A stretch of 64,000 nt of DNA, taken from positions 62,001 to 126,000 of the forward strand of contig SVBJ01000002.1 of the NCBI GenBank assembly GCA_015058955.1, given 5' to 3'. The position numbers and the translations under genes are program-made. Shown one piece after another: positions 36,857 to 46,378 of this stretch (its first letter is position 1; every line of letters starts with the position of its first letter). The notes under the pieces were generated by a model, which saw only the letters and a list, made by a program, of their open reading frames with translations, did not search any database and was not told the origin of the DNA. Source of the DNA: Erysipelotrichaceae bacterium. Lineage in GTDB: Bacteria > Bacillota_I > Bacilli_A > Erysipelotrichales > Erysipelotrichaceae.

Positions 36857-38056
36857 ATGAAAATATTAGTTGTGTGCCAGCATTACTGGCCGGAACCTTA
36901 TCCTCTGACCAATACCTGTGAGGAACTGGCCAGAAGAGGTCATACCGTTCATGTCCTTACGGATGTGCCGAATTATCCTCTGGGTGTTACCTATGAAGGA
37001 TATGAAAAAGGAAAAAACAGGATCCAGGAAAGAAACGGAGTAAAGATATTCAGAAGCTTTACCGTACCGAGAAAAAAGGGACCGGTATTCCGCGTAATGA
37101 ACTATTACAGTTATTCGCTCTCTTCAGAACAGTACCTGAAGAATCTGGATAATGACTATGATGTGGTATTTGCCAATCAGTCATCACCGATCATGATGGT
37201 ACGTGCAGCGATGAAATACCGTAAGCTTCACGGAACCAAAGTCCTGTTATACTGCATGGACCTGTGGCCGGCATCATTGTCAGCCGGCGGCATCAGTTCC
37301 GGAGCAGTCTATCAACATTATCTCAAGGTATCTCAGCATTACTATAAGCAGGCTGACCGCATACTGGTCACTTCTGAGATGTTCAAGCAGTATTTCAATG
37401 ATGTCATTGGAATACCAGCTGAAAAGATTGGCTGGCTGCCGCAGTTTGCGGATGACTCCTTTGAAGACAGTCCGGTAACTGAAAACAGGGATGGTAAGTT
37501 CCATCTGATGTTTGCGGGCAATATCGGTACAGCACAGAGCGTTGATACCATATTGAAAGCTGCAGAGATCATTGAAAAGGAATACAGCTGCAATGATGTT
37601 CAGTTTGACATTGTCGGTGATGGCAGTGAACTGGAACATCTGAAGCAGTTAAAACGGGAAATGGGAATTCATAATGTTGAATTCCTGGGCCGTAAGCCTA
37701 AAGAAGAGATGCCAAAGTACTATGCCATGGCAGATGCCATGATGGTAACACTGGTTAATGACGAATTCATTTCCCTGACTCTGCCTGCCAAGGTACAGTC
37801 CTACATGGCAGCAGGAAAACCGGTATTTGCCGCCGCAACCGGTGAAATACCAAAGGTCATTGAAAACAGCGGCTGCGGTATCTGCGTACCGCCGGAAGAT
37901 TTCAGAGCCTTAGCTAAGGCTATCATGGACAACAGAAACAGAGAATATCTGAAAGAAGCCGGACGCAAGGGCAGAGAATACTATGATGCCAACTTCAATA
38001 AGAAGATCGTCGTAGACAGACTGGAAGAAGAACTCTCCAGACTGACAGGAAAATAA
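36857..38056 (+). CDS. GT4 glycosyltransferase, WbuB-like
   Basis: This 399-residue GT-B enzyme starts at ATG 36857, one base after the LCP stop. Its opening (KILVVCQHYWPEPYPLT) and the segment PNYPLG are typical of WbuB-type transferases, some of which add L-FucNAc. The presence of the UDP-L-FucNAc pathway upstream makes that donor plausible, but this is inferred. The donor motif region SLTLPAKVQSYMAAGKPV lies near residues 300-320. Confidence 0.88.
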   Translation: MKILVVCQHYWPEPYPLTNTCEELARRGHTVHVLTDVPNYPLGVTYEGYEKGKNRIQERNGVKIFRSFTVPRKKGPVFRVMNYYSYSLSSEQYLKNLDNDYDVVFANQSSPIMMVRAAMKYRKLHGTKVLLYCMDLWPASLSAGGISSGAVYQHYLKVSQHYYKQADRILVTSEMFKQYFNDVIGIPAEKIGWLPQFADDSFEDSPVTENRDGKFHLMFAGNIGTAQSVDTILKAAEIIEKEYSCNDVQFDIVGDGSELEHLKQLKREMGIHNVEFLGRKPKEEMPKYYAMADAMMVTLVNDEFISLTLPAKVQSYMAAGKPVFAAATGEIPKVIENSGCGICVPPEDFRALAKAIMDNRNREYLKEAGRKGREYYDANFNKKIVVDRLEEELSRLTGK

Positions 38057-38077
38057 AGAAGAAAACAGGAGCAGACA

Positions 38078-40387
38078 ATGAGGAAAATGGTAAGAATTCT
38101 ACTGATACTGGCCACATGCTTATCAGCCATGATTACCAATCAGGCCGGTTTCATTGTGTCTGCGGAAGTGCTTCCTACTGACGGACGGCGGTATGCCGTA
38201 CTGGATGGGGAAGGAAAACTGCTTTTTGTCAGAAGCAGTGAAACTTATGAAAACAACACAGTCGGTACGGTTACTGACATATACGGGAACAGTTATACCG
38301 GAACGATATATTCAGACGTGGAGAACACCGAAACAATACCGTGGGCAGATAAGAGAAGCAGTATTGTAAGTGTTGAAGTGGCAGCTGATACAGTGATCAG
38401 ACCGCGGAACATGATGTGGTGGTTTGGCAACATGATCAATCTGACCTCATTCGAAGCAGAGGGCTTTGATACGGAAGACGTTACCAACATGAGCCATCTG
38501 TTCTATAACTGCCGCTCGCTGACTTTCCTGGATGTCAGTCATTTCAATACCGGAAAGCTGACGGTAGCCAGCAGTATGTTTGAAGGCTGCCGTTCTCTGA
38601 CGACGCTGAACGTTACAGGACTCAGTACGGCACATGTCTATGACATGATTGAAATGTTCAAGGACTGTGAAAGTCTGAAGACTCTGATCGTCAGCAGTTT
38701 CATTACTTCCAATGTCATTTCCATGAAGGGAATGTTTAACGGATGCAGGTCCTTGAGCGGACTTGATCTGTCGGGATTCTCTACCGTCAAGGTAACGGAC
38801 ATGAGTGAAATGTTCCGTAACTGTGAATCCCTTACCTCTCTTGACCTCAGTAAATTCAATACTGCCAGGGTTGAGGATACCAACGAAATGTTCAGAAACT
38901 GCAAGGCTCTGACTTCACTTAACCTCAGCAGTTTCAATACCGCAAAAGTCAGAAACATGGCTTCAATGTTCACCAACTGTTCCGCACTGACATCTCTTGA
39001 TCTCAGCAAGTTCAATACGGCAGTTGTTACCGACATGTCCGCCATGTTCTATGGCTGTAATTCCTTAAGTGATCTGAATCTAAGCAGTTTTGATACCTCC
39101 AATGTTGTTTCAATGGATGGCATCTTCGCCAACTGCAAGGCACTTAAGACGCTGGACATTGACCATTTCGCCACAGGCAAGCTGGAAAACATGGCCTTTG
39201 CGTTCTATGGATGTTCTGCTCTGGAAGAACTGCACATCGCCGGTTTCAATACTTCAAAGGTGACCGACATGAGCAGCCGGTTTACCGGTAATGACAGCCT
39301 GCTGGAAATCAGACTGTCAGAACAGTTTTCAAAGTGGTCAGATAACGCATATTTTCCGGAAGGTTACTGGAAGAACGGCCGTCTGATAAAGAGCGAACAG
39401 GAACTGTATGACAACTATACTTCCAATCTGCCTGACTGGGCCGGAACCTGGATCAAGACAGTGAAAAATGATTACATCAAGAGAGCGTTTGGAGCTAACA
39501 GATACAAGACTGCTCTGGCTGTAACTGATGTCTTCATGGAAGTTACCCAGAAGGAAAAGCTCAGTACGCTGATCATAGCCAGCGGTAACAGCTTCGCTGA
39601 TGCCTTAGCCGGCAGCTATCTGGCAGCAGTAAAGGAAGCTCCGATCATTCTGGTCAATGATACAAACCTCATCCGGGTAACTGCGTATGTCAGTGAAAGG
39701 ATGGATCCGGAAGGAATGATTTACATTCTGGGAGGAGGAACCGCCGTATCCTCTGAAATCAAGGATCAGTTTGAGGAAATAGCGAATGTAAAGAGACTCC
39801 AGGGTTCCAACAGGTACCTTACAAATCTGGAGATCCTGAAGGAAGCCGGAATGGATAAGGATGCGATCCTGGTCGGAACCGGTCTGAATTTCGCCGATTC
39901 ATTAAGTGCATCTGCCACAGGACTGCCGATTTTGCTGGTTAAAGATTCCCTTACTGATGAACAGAAGCGGTTTATGAGTGAAAACCGGGGAAAGAAGATC
40001 TACATTCTGGGCGGAACCAGTGCTGTAAGTTCAGCAGTTGAAAGACAGCTGAAGAATTACGGTGAAACCGAAAGACTTGAAGGAAGCAACCGTGTGGCCA
40101 CTTCCGTCAAGATTGCGGAAAAGTTCTTCCCTGATGCCATGGTGGCAGTTCTGGCTTACAGCCATGACTTCCCGGATGGCTTATGCGGAGGAGCACTGGC
40201 TTACCGGCTTGATGGTCCGGTACTGCTCACCAGAGCAGAGAACAAAGCCATCACTAAGAGCTACGTTAAGAACAGTTCACTTGGCAGCGCCGTAGTTACA
40301 GGCGGCATGACCAAACTGGATGATGCCCTGGTCAAGGAGATCATGGGTGTCTCTGATAACTATGTAATACGGTATTACTACCGATAG
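38078..40387 (+). CDS. Secreted BspA-like surface protein with 11 DUF285 repeats and cell-wall-binding-2 repeats
   Basis: This 769-residue protein begins with a signal peptide (hydrophobic core 5-27, predicted cut near residue 29). A cap module (about 36-124) begins YAVLDGEGKLLFVRSSE. Eleven DUF285 repeats of exactly 26 residues (78 bp each) run from 38450 to 39307, with pattern L-D-L-S-x-F-N-T, V-x-x-M, M-F-x-x-C-x-x-L. A tail ending in AGTW follows. From about residue 464 come three cell-wall-binding-2 repeats with F-A-D-A-L-A-G-S and GGTxAVS motifs. The gene lies between glycosyltransferase and Stealth genes, so it is likely co-expressed with the polymer it may bind. Confidence 0.9.
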   Translation: MRKMVRILLILATCLSAMITNQAGFIVSAEVLPTDGRRYAVLDGEGKLLFVRSSETYENNTVGTVTDIYGNSYTGTIYSDVENTETIPWADKRSSIVSVEVAADTVIRPRNMMWWFGNMINLTSFEAEGFDTEDVTNMSHLFYNCRSLTFLDVSHFNTGKLTVASSMFEGCRSLTTLNVTGLSTAHVYDMIEMFKDCESLKTLIVSSFITSNVISMKGMFNGCRSLSGLDLSGFSTVKVTDMSEMFRNCESLTSLDLSKFNTARVEDTNEMFRNCKALTSLNLSSFNTAKVRNMASMFTNCSALTSLDLSKFNTAVVTDMSAMFYGCNSLSDLNLSSFDTSNVVSMDGIFANCKALKTLDIDHFATGKLENMAFAFYGCSALEELHIAGFNTSKVTDMSSRFTGNDSLLEIRLSEQFSKWSDNAYFPEGYWKNGRLIKSEQELYDNYTSNLPDWAGTWIKTVKNDYIKRAFGANRYKTALAVTDVFMEVTQKEKLSTLIIASGNSFADALAGSYLAAVKEAPIILVNDTNLIRVTAYVSERMDPEGMIYILGGGTAVSSEIKDQFEEIANVKRLQGSNRYLTNLEILKEAGMDKDAILVGTGLNFADSLSASATGLPILLVKDSLTDEQKRFMSENRGKKIYILGGTSAVSSAVERQLKNYGETERLEGSNRVATSVKIAEKFFPDAMVAVLAYSHDFPDGLCGGALAYRLDGPVLLTRAENKAITKSYVKNSSLGSAVVTGGMTKLDDALVKEIMGVSDNYVIRYYYR
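38450..39307 (+). repeat. Eleven tandem 78-bp coding repeats (DUF285)
   Basis: Eleven in-frame units of 78 bp with no length variation encode 26-residue leucine-rich-like repeats. Central units (5-9) are most alike, consistent with recent expansion by unequal recombination. Confidence 0.88.
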
Positions 40388-40401
40388 GAAACAGGTAAAC
40401 A

Positions 40402-41409
40402 ATGGAAAAGATAGATTTCGTGATAACATGGGTCGACAGTGAAGATCCTAAGTGGCAGCGGGAAAAGGAAAAGTACAGCCCGAAGAAGAGCTTCAGCGCT
40501 TCCTTTGATAACCGCAAGGAAAGATACAGAGACATGGGTACTCTGAAATACTTTTTCCGTGCCATCGACAAATATGCCCCATGGGTCAATAAGATATACT
40601 TTGTGACCTGCGGACAGAAACCGGAATGGCTTGATGAAAACTGTGAAAAGCTTGTTCTGGTAAATCACAGTGATTACATGCCGCGGGACTGCCTGCCGAC
40701 ATTCAATTCCAATGCCATTGAAGCAAGTCTGCACAGGATCGAAGGGCTTTCCGAACATTTCGTATATTTTAACGATGACATGTTCATCGTCAATCCGGTC
40801 TCACCGGAGGATTTCTTCAGAAACGGACTTCCGGTTGATACGCTGTCCCTGGAACCGATCCTGGCTACCGGAACGGCAACTGACGGTTTCTTTAAGAAAA
40901 TCGCCAACAACGTTCAGATCATCAACAAGTATTTCAGCTTCAGACCGTTCTTTAAGAAAAACTGGAGGAAGGTCCTGTCATTCAGTCAGGGTCTGAAATA
41001 CTGGATCAGAACAGCCACCATGTGCAATTATCCGTGTTTTTCTGGTTTCCACTGCACCCATCTGCCTAACCCTTATCTCAAGAGTGTCTGGCAGGAAGTC
41101 TGGGAAAAGGAACCGGACATTCTCAATGCGACCATGAGCTTCCGTTTCCGTAACAACCGCGACAGCGTCAATCACTGGCTGTTCCAGTACTGGCAGTTTG
41201 CCTCCGGAAGATTTGAAACCAGAAAACAGTCCTTTGGCAAGCTTACGGTTGTGGGAGACAGAAATCTGATCCGGGATGTAACCGGAAGCAGGTACAAGGT
41301 ACTCTGCATAAATGATGATTATGACAATGAAAACTTTGAGCAGGCAATGCAGGAACTGATTGACTGCTTTGAAAGAAAACTACCGGAGAAATCACAGTTC
41401 GAAAAATGA
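40402..41409 (+). CDS. Stealth-family sugar-phosphate transferase
   Basis: This 335-residue protein contains conserved region 1 of the Stealth family (IDFVITWVDSEDPKWQ) and region 2 (FNSNAIEASLHRIEGLSEHFVYFNDDMF), followed by FHCTHLPNPYLKSVW near residue 215. Stealth enzymes transfer hexose-1-phosphate to a sugar, giving phosphodiester-linked capsules; the metazoan relative is GlcNAc-1-phosphotransferase. This predicts a phosphate-containing polymer. It overlaps the following glycosyltransferase by 4 bases (ATGA). Confidence 0.9.
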   Translation: MEKIDFVITWVDSEDPKWQREKEKYSPKKSFSASFDNRKERYRDMGTLKYFFRAIDKYAPWVNKIYFVTCGQKPEWLDENCEKLVLVNHSDYMPRDCLPTFNSNAIEASLHRIEGLSEHFVYFNDDMFIVNPVSPEDFFRNGLPVDTLSLEPILATGTATDGFFKKIANNVQIINKYFSFRPFFKKNWRKVLSFSQGLKYWIRTATMCNYPCFSGFHCTHLPNPYLKSVWQEVWEKEPDILNATMSFRFRNNRDSVNHWLFQYWQFASGRFETRKQSFGKLTVVGDRNLIRDVTGSRYKVLCINDDYDNENFEQAMQELIDCFERKLPEKSQFEK

Positions 41410-42581
41410 AGAAAGTCGGGATCCTGATCGATACACCGTTCTCTTTAGGCGGTGTACAGCGTGTAAGCACGGTTTTGGCCAATTATCTTAATGATAACGG
41501 TTTTGATGTGTCTTTCCTGGTCTTCGGAAGAAACATCAGAATCGATTATGATGTCTATGGCCTTAATGAAAGTGTTCATCTGGTCAGGATGGATGAATAC
41601 AACAGAACGGCTTACCGCATCTTAAGAAGGATTCCCTATGAACTGAAAAAGGTAAAAAACAGCAGAAACCTGTTTGGCATGACCCTGCAGGGACAGTTGG
41701 ACATGTTTGCCGGCAGAATTGATGCCGGGATCATTGCGAAATACGTCAACGATCTTGATCTGGACTATGTGATCGGTCCGGCCATTGAAAACACGGTCAG
41801 ACTGGCTGTCGCCAGAAAGCAGTTTACCAGGGCAAAGGTCATTGGCTGGCAGCATTCCTGTTACCAGGCCTATTTTGAAACTCCGGGGATCCGCATGTAC
41901 AACCTCGACAAAGCCTCTGAATTCACCTTTGAAAACATTGACCGGTATGTCGTGCAGACCAGAGATGATCATGACAGAATTCTGAAAAGGTTTGGCTATG
42001 ATGCCACTGTCATCAACAACCCCAATACCTTCAACAGTGATCAGACCAGTACTCTTACCGCCAGAAACTTTCTGGCTGCCGGCCGTTTTGTCCCGCTTAA
42101 GGGTTTTGACAGACTGCTGGAAGCCTTCCGGAAGTTTGCCGAGACGGATAAGGAGTGGAAGCTTGTTCTGGTCGGTGAAGGACCGGAAAAGGAGAACTAT
42201 CAGGAACTGATCAGCAGACATGGAATTCAGGACAGAGTCATCATGCCGGGAAGATCCAACAGAATGGAAGATCACTATCTCAACGCCTCAGTATATCTGA
42301 TGACTTCCCAGTGGGAAGGCTGGGGCATGACCGTTGCGGAAGCCATGGAATACGGCCTTCCGGTGATCAGCTTTGACATTCCGAGCATGCACGAGATTTT
42401 CGGGGAAACGGAATGCGGAATAATCGTCCCGATGAATGATGTAGAGGCGATGGCAAAGGCCATGACGGAACTGACCTGTGATCCGGAAAGATTAAGAAGA
42501 CTGGGACACAACGGAGAAAAACAGATCGAACAGTTTGACGCAGACATTGTCTGCCGCAGATGGCTGGAGATACTGAAATAA
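41406..42581 (+). CDS. GT4 glycosyltransferase
   Basis: This 391-residue GT-B enzyme has a glycine-rich N-terminal loop (FSLGGVQRVSTVLANYL), which binds the acceptor, and the GT4 donor motif SQWEGWGMTVAEAMEYGLPVI near residues 305-320. It is translationally coupled to the Stealth gene by a 4-base overlap. Donor sugar and linkage are unknown. Confidence 0.92.
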   Translation: MKKVGILIDTPFSLGGVQRVSTVLANYLNDNGFDVSFLVFGRNIRIDYDVYGLNESVHLVRMDEYNRTAYRILRRIPYELKKVKNSRNLFGMTLQGQLDMFAGRIDAGIIAKYVNDLDLDYVIGPAIENTVRLAVARKQFTRAKVIGWQHSCYQAYFETPGIRMYNLDKASEFTFENIDRYVVQTRDDHDRILKRFGYDATVINNPNTFNSDQTSTLTARNFLAAGRFVPLKGFDRLLEAFRKFAETDKEWKLVLVGEGPEKENYQELISRHGIQDRVIMPGRSNRMEDHYLNASVYLMTSQWEGWGMTVAEAMEYGLPVISFDIPSMHEIFGETECGIIVPMNDVEAMAKAMTELTCDPERLRRLGHNGEKQIEQFDADIVCRRWLEILK

Positions 42582-42596
42582 CAGAAGGAAACATTA

Positions 42597-44144
42597 ATGG
42601 AAAATTCAAGAACCCGTAATTCATTCAGAAACATGGTTGCTTCAGCAGCTGCCAATATCATCACGTTTCTTCTGGGCATAATTGCCAGAAGATACTTTGT
42701 GCTGATTCTGGGGGATGAATATCAGGGTCTTAACGGGTTATATACCAACGTCATCAGCATGCTGGGTGTAGTCGAACTTGGCATGGGCAATGCGATCATA
42801 TATAACCTGTATAAACCTATACACGAAAACGACAGGGAAACGATTAATTCCCTGATGGATTTCTACCGCAAGAGCTATCACATCATCGGACGGCTGGTGG
42901 CTGTCATCGGTGTGGCGATAATTCCGCTGCTGCCGTTTTTTGTCAAGGAAGTTACGGTTGACATCAATTCAACAGTCGTATACCTGTTCTTCCTGGCTGA
43001 TGCGGTATTCTCCTATTTCCTGTCATATAAGAGAAGTCTGTTATATGCCAGACAGGAAAACTACATTGTCCAGATCATTCACATCCGGTGTCTGACCGCA
43101 ATGAAGATCATTCAGACGCTGATACTGTATGTTACAAGAAACTACTATCTCTATCTGGTAATCATGGTCGTATTGCGCATAGTTGAGAACGCGATCATTA
43201 CGATGCTGGTAGACAGGAAGTATCCGGATCTTTCAGGAAAGGGAGCTGCTCCTTTGAAAAAGGAGATCAGAGACGACATTTTCCTGAAGACCAAGGGCCT
43301 GTTCCTTCATCAGATCGGTGCCTTTATGGTTAACGGTACCGACAACATGATAATATCCAGATTCCTGGGTCTGGTTACGGCCGGACTGTATTCAAACTAT
43401 GCCCTGATCATCGATTCGATCAAGAATCTGACCAAGCAGGTAATTGATGCCACCACTCCTAGTGTCGGCAACCTGTTGGTAACGGAGACCAGGGAAAAGC
43501 AGTACGATGTCTTTAAGAAAATGAGATTCATTGACTTCTGGCTGGCCGCCTTCTGCGGCATATGCCTGTATGTCATCATGGAACCTTGGGTCGTCATCTG
43601 GATCGGCAGGGAAAGACTGCTGCCGGACTATGTCATGCTGGTGCTGGCTTTCAACTTCTTCCAGAAGACCATGAGAAATACCTATGGGGCCTTTAAGACA
43701 GCAGCCGGTATTTTCCATGAAGACCGTTTTGTACCGATCATTGAATCGGTTCTGAATATCGGTTTCAGCATTATTCTGGTAAAGACAATTGGTCTGGCAG
43801 GTGTCTTCATCGGCACGACCATCAGCGGTCTGGCCTTATGGTGCTACAGTTATCCGAAATATGTTTACAGAAATCTTTTCGGAAGAAGCTATAAAGACTA
43901 CGCTAAGGAAACAGTAGGCTATATTCTGATGTTCTTTGTCCTGCTGTTTACCACCTCATTTATTGCGAACAGGTTTATAATATCCAATAATCTGTTAAAA
44001 TTAATAGTGAACATGGCTGTGTGTATAGTGGTTCCTAACGTAATGATGGTGCTGTTCTATTTCAGAACAGATAACTTCAGGTACTGTGTTCAGACGGTGA
44101 TGGGCATTATTAACAGGCTGCTGGGAAGGAGAAATAAAGCATGA
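42597..44144 (+). CDS. Wzx-type polysaccharide flippase 2
   Basis: This 515-residue protein has about twelve hydrophobic segments of the MOP exporter superfamily, with the early motif [25 protein letters not shown] typical of polysaccharide flippases. It differs clearly from the flippase at 33681, so the locus may export two different units or one may serve a second polymer. RBS aagga precedes ATG. The stop overlaps the dehydrogenase start by 4 bases. Confidence 0.9.
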   Translation: MENSRTRNSFRNMVASAAANIITFLLGIIARRYFVLILGDEYQGLNGLYTNVISMLGVVELGMGNAIIYNLYKPIHENDRETINSLMDFYRKSYHIIGRLVAVIGVAIIPLLPFFVKEVTVDINSTVVYLFFLADAVFSYFLSYKRSLLYARQENYIVQIIHIRCLTAMKIIQTLILYVTRNYYLYLVIMVVLRIVENAIITMLVDRKYPDLSGKGAAPLKKEIRDDIFLKTKGLFLHQIGAFMVNGTDNMIISRFLGLVTAGLYSNYALIIDSIKNLTKQVIDATTPSVGNLLVTETREKQYDVFKKMRFIDFWLAAFCGICLYVIMEPWVVIWIGRERLLPDYVMLVLAFNFFQKTMRNTYGAFKTAAGIFHEDRFVPIIESVLNIGFSIILVKTIGLAGVFIGTTISGLALWCYSYPKYVYRNLFGRSYKDYAKETVGYILMFFVLLFTTSFIANRFIISNNLLKLIVNMAVCIVVPNVMMVLFYFRTDNFRYCVQTVMGIINRLLGRRNKA

Positions 44145-45310
44145 AGATCGCAATAGCCGGAACGGGTTATGTCGGACTTTCACTTGCGGCTCTGCTGAGT
44201 CAGAAACATGAAGTGGTTGCCCTGGATGTAATTCCGGAAAAAGTTGAAAAGGTTAATAACCGTATTTCTCCGATCAGAGATGAATACATTGAAAAGTACT
44301 TCAGAGAAAAGAAACTTGATCTGAGAGCTACGCTTGATTACAGAGAGGCTTTTGAAAATGCCCGCTTTGTGATCATTTCCACACCTACCAACTATGATTC
44401 TGAAAAGAACTACTTTGATACTTCATCAGTGGAAGACATCATTCAGAAGGTGCTTTCCATGAATGATGAAAGCATCACAATGATAATCAAAAGCACCATT
44501 CCGGTAGGTTATACCGAGAGTGTCAGAAAGAAATATCACACCGACAACATCATCTTCAGCCCGGAATTTCTGAGAGAAGGCCGTGCGCTGTATGATAACC
44601 TTTATCCATCCCGCATCATTGTCGGTGATAAGGGAGAAAGGGGGCAGCAGTTTGCACAGCTGCTGAAGGAAAGCGCTCTTAAGGAGAATGTTGAAGTCAA
44701 ACTGATGAATTCAACGGAAGCTGAAGCGGTTAAGCTGTTCGCCAATACCTACCTGGCATTAAGAATAGCTTACTTCAATGAACTGGATACCTATGCGGAA
44801 GCCAAGGGATTGAATACCAGAGACATCATTGACGGTGTCTGTCTGGATCCCCGCATCGGCAATCATTACAACAATCCTTCCTTCGGATTCGGCGGATACT
44901 GTCTGCCTAAGGATTCCAAGCAGCTTAGGGCCAACTATCAGGATGTTCCGGAAAACATCATCAGTGCCATAGTTGAATCCAATGCCACCAGAAAGGAATA
45001 TATTGCCGGTGAGATAATCAGAAGAGAACCGAAGACAGTAGGTGTTTACCGACTGACCATGAAGAGCGGGTCCGATAATTTCCGTGAAAGCGCCATACAG
45101 GGTGTCATGGAAAAGATCCGCGAAGCGGGTATTGAGATGGTTATATACGAACCTGCATTGAAAACGGACAGCTTCAACGGCTATAAGGTCATTGGGGATC
45201 TGGATGAGTTTAAGCAGATAAGTGATATCATATTAGCAAACAGAAAAGAGGAAGCATTAAAGGATGTAGCTGAAAAGGTCTACACCAGAGATGTATTTGA
45301 AAGAGATTAG
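44141..45310 (+). CDS. UDP-glucose 6-dehydrogenase
   Basis: This 389-residue NAD-dependent enzyme has the dinucleotide motif [10 protein letters not shown], the segment STPTNYD, the KSTIPVGYT motif and the catalytic-cysteine stretch [14 protein letters not shown]. It converts UDP-glucose to UDP-glucuronate, in two oxidations. The short form with STPTNYD resembles Gram-positive Ugd proteins. UDP-N-acetyl sugar dehydrogenase is the less likely alternative. The product would add a negative charge to the polymer. The start overlaps the flippase by 4 bases. Confidence 0.9.
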   Translation: MKIAIAGTGYVGLSLAALLSQKHEVVALDVIPEKVEKVNNRISPIRDEYIEKYFREKKLDLRATLDYREAFENARFVIISTPTNYDSEKNYFDTSSVEDIIQKVLSMNDESITMIIKSTIPVGYTESVRKKYHTDNIIFSPEFLREGRALYDNLYPSRIIVGDKGERGQQFAQLLKESALKENVEVKLMNSTEAEAVKLFANTYLALRIAYFNELDTYAEAKGLNTRDIIDGVCLDPRIGNHYNNPSFGFGGYCLPKDSKQLRANYQDVPENIISAIVESNATRKEYIAGEIIRREPKTVGVYRLTMKSGSDNFRESAIQGVMEKIREAGIEMVIYEPALKTDSFNGYKVIGDLDEFKQISDIILANRKEEALKDVAEKVYTRDVFERD

Positions 45311-45315
45311 AACAG

Positions 45316-46359
45316 ATGAAGAAAATCGTAGTAGTTGACACTGCGGCCAGTTATGGCGGAGCCATGACCGTATTAAAGGATTTCCATGAGGCAGTTAAGA
45401 AAAGTGACAAGTCTGTAGAATGGCACTTCCTTTTGTCGGGCCCATACCTGGAAGAAACGGAGAACATCAGGATCCATGTCATTCCGAATGTAAAGAGTTA
45501 TCCGCAGCGTATCTACTTTGACCTGCACAGAGGAAAGAAGATCATCGAGGAAATTGATCCTGATCTGGTGTTCTGCATGCAGAATACGTTGGTCAGAGGG
45601 CTGAAGATACCGCAGGTACTCTATGTACAGCAGTCCATACCTTTCCAGGAAACCTACAATTTCTCATTTTTAAAGAAACCGGAACTCAAGATAGCGGTCA
45701 TCCAGAATTTCCTGGGGGCTCTGATAAAGAATTCCGTTAAGCACGCTGACAAGGTCATTGTTCAGACCAAGTGGATGAACAGGGCAGTAATAGATCAGTG
45801 TCACATTTCACCTGACATGATTTCCCAGGTATATCCGACTACCAAGGACATCGTCAACAGAACGGACTATGTCACGACAAACAGATTCTTCTATCCTACA
45901 TCAATAGAGGTATACAAGAACATACCGCTGATTGAGCAGGCCTGCGAGAGACTGGATGAAGACGGCATAGAATATTCCTGCCAGATCACGGTCAACAGTA
46001 CCGGCAAGGCCAGAGGCATCAATTACAGCGGGCATATAACCCTGGATGAAGTCTATAAGAACTATGAAGATGCCTGCCTGGTGTTCCCAAGCTTTGTGGA
46101 AGCATTAGGATATCCGTTACTGGAAGCCAGAAGCGTTGGCTCAATAATCCTGGCTTCTGACTGTAATTTCTCCCATGAACTGCTGGACGGTTATGAGAAT
46201 GTATATTTCTTTGACCCGTTCAATGCGGACAGCCTTTATCAGCTGATGAAGAAAGTGGCATTGGGAGAAATAAAGAGAAAAGAAATAACCAGTGTTTCAC
46301 CGGTAGGCAAGGATACCTGGAACGAAGTAATCAGAATATTAAAAGAAAACCTGAAATAA
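45316..46359 (+). CDS. Glycosyltransferase (GT-B, GT4-like)
   Basis: This 347-residue protein starts with KIVVVDTAASYGGAMTVLKDF, the acceptor-loop pattern of GT4 enzymes, and has the late motif PSFVEALGYPLLEARSVG. It follows the dehydrogenase by 5 bases with only a weak ribosome binding site. Substrates are unknown. Confidence 0.87.
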   Translation: MKKIVVVDTAASYGGAMTVLKDFHEAVKKSDKSVEWHFLLSGPYLEETENIRIHVIPNVKSYPQRIYFDLHRGKKIIEEIDPDLVFCMQNTLVRGLKIPQVLYVQQSIPFQETYNFSFLKKPELKIAVIQNFLGALIKNSVKHADKVIVQTKWMNRAVIDQCHISPDMISQVYPTTKDIVNRTDYVTTNRFFYPTSIEVYKNIPLIEQACERLDEDGIEYSCQITVNSTGKARGINYSGHITLDEVYKNYEDACLVFPSFVEALGYPLLEARSVGSIILASDCNFSHELLDGYENVYFFDPFNADSLYQLMKKVALGEIKRKEITSVSPVGKDTWNEVIRILKENLK

Positions 46360-46378
46360 CTGATCCTGGAGGATAATC

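Noticed and set aside
38450-39307. CRISPR array
   Set aside because: The regular 78-bp period is in frame, has no unique spacers between identical repeats and encodes DUF285 repeats. No other CRISPR-like array, tRNA, rRNA or insertion sequence was seen in the window.
41622-42275. A 217-codon minus-strand frame
   Set aside because: It is antisense to a well-supported GT4 glycosyltransferase and has no start context.
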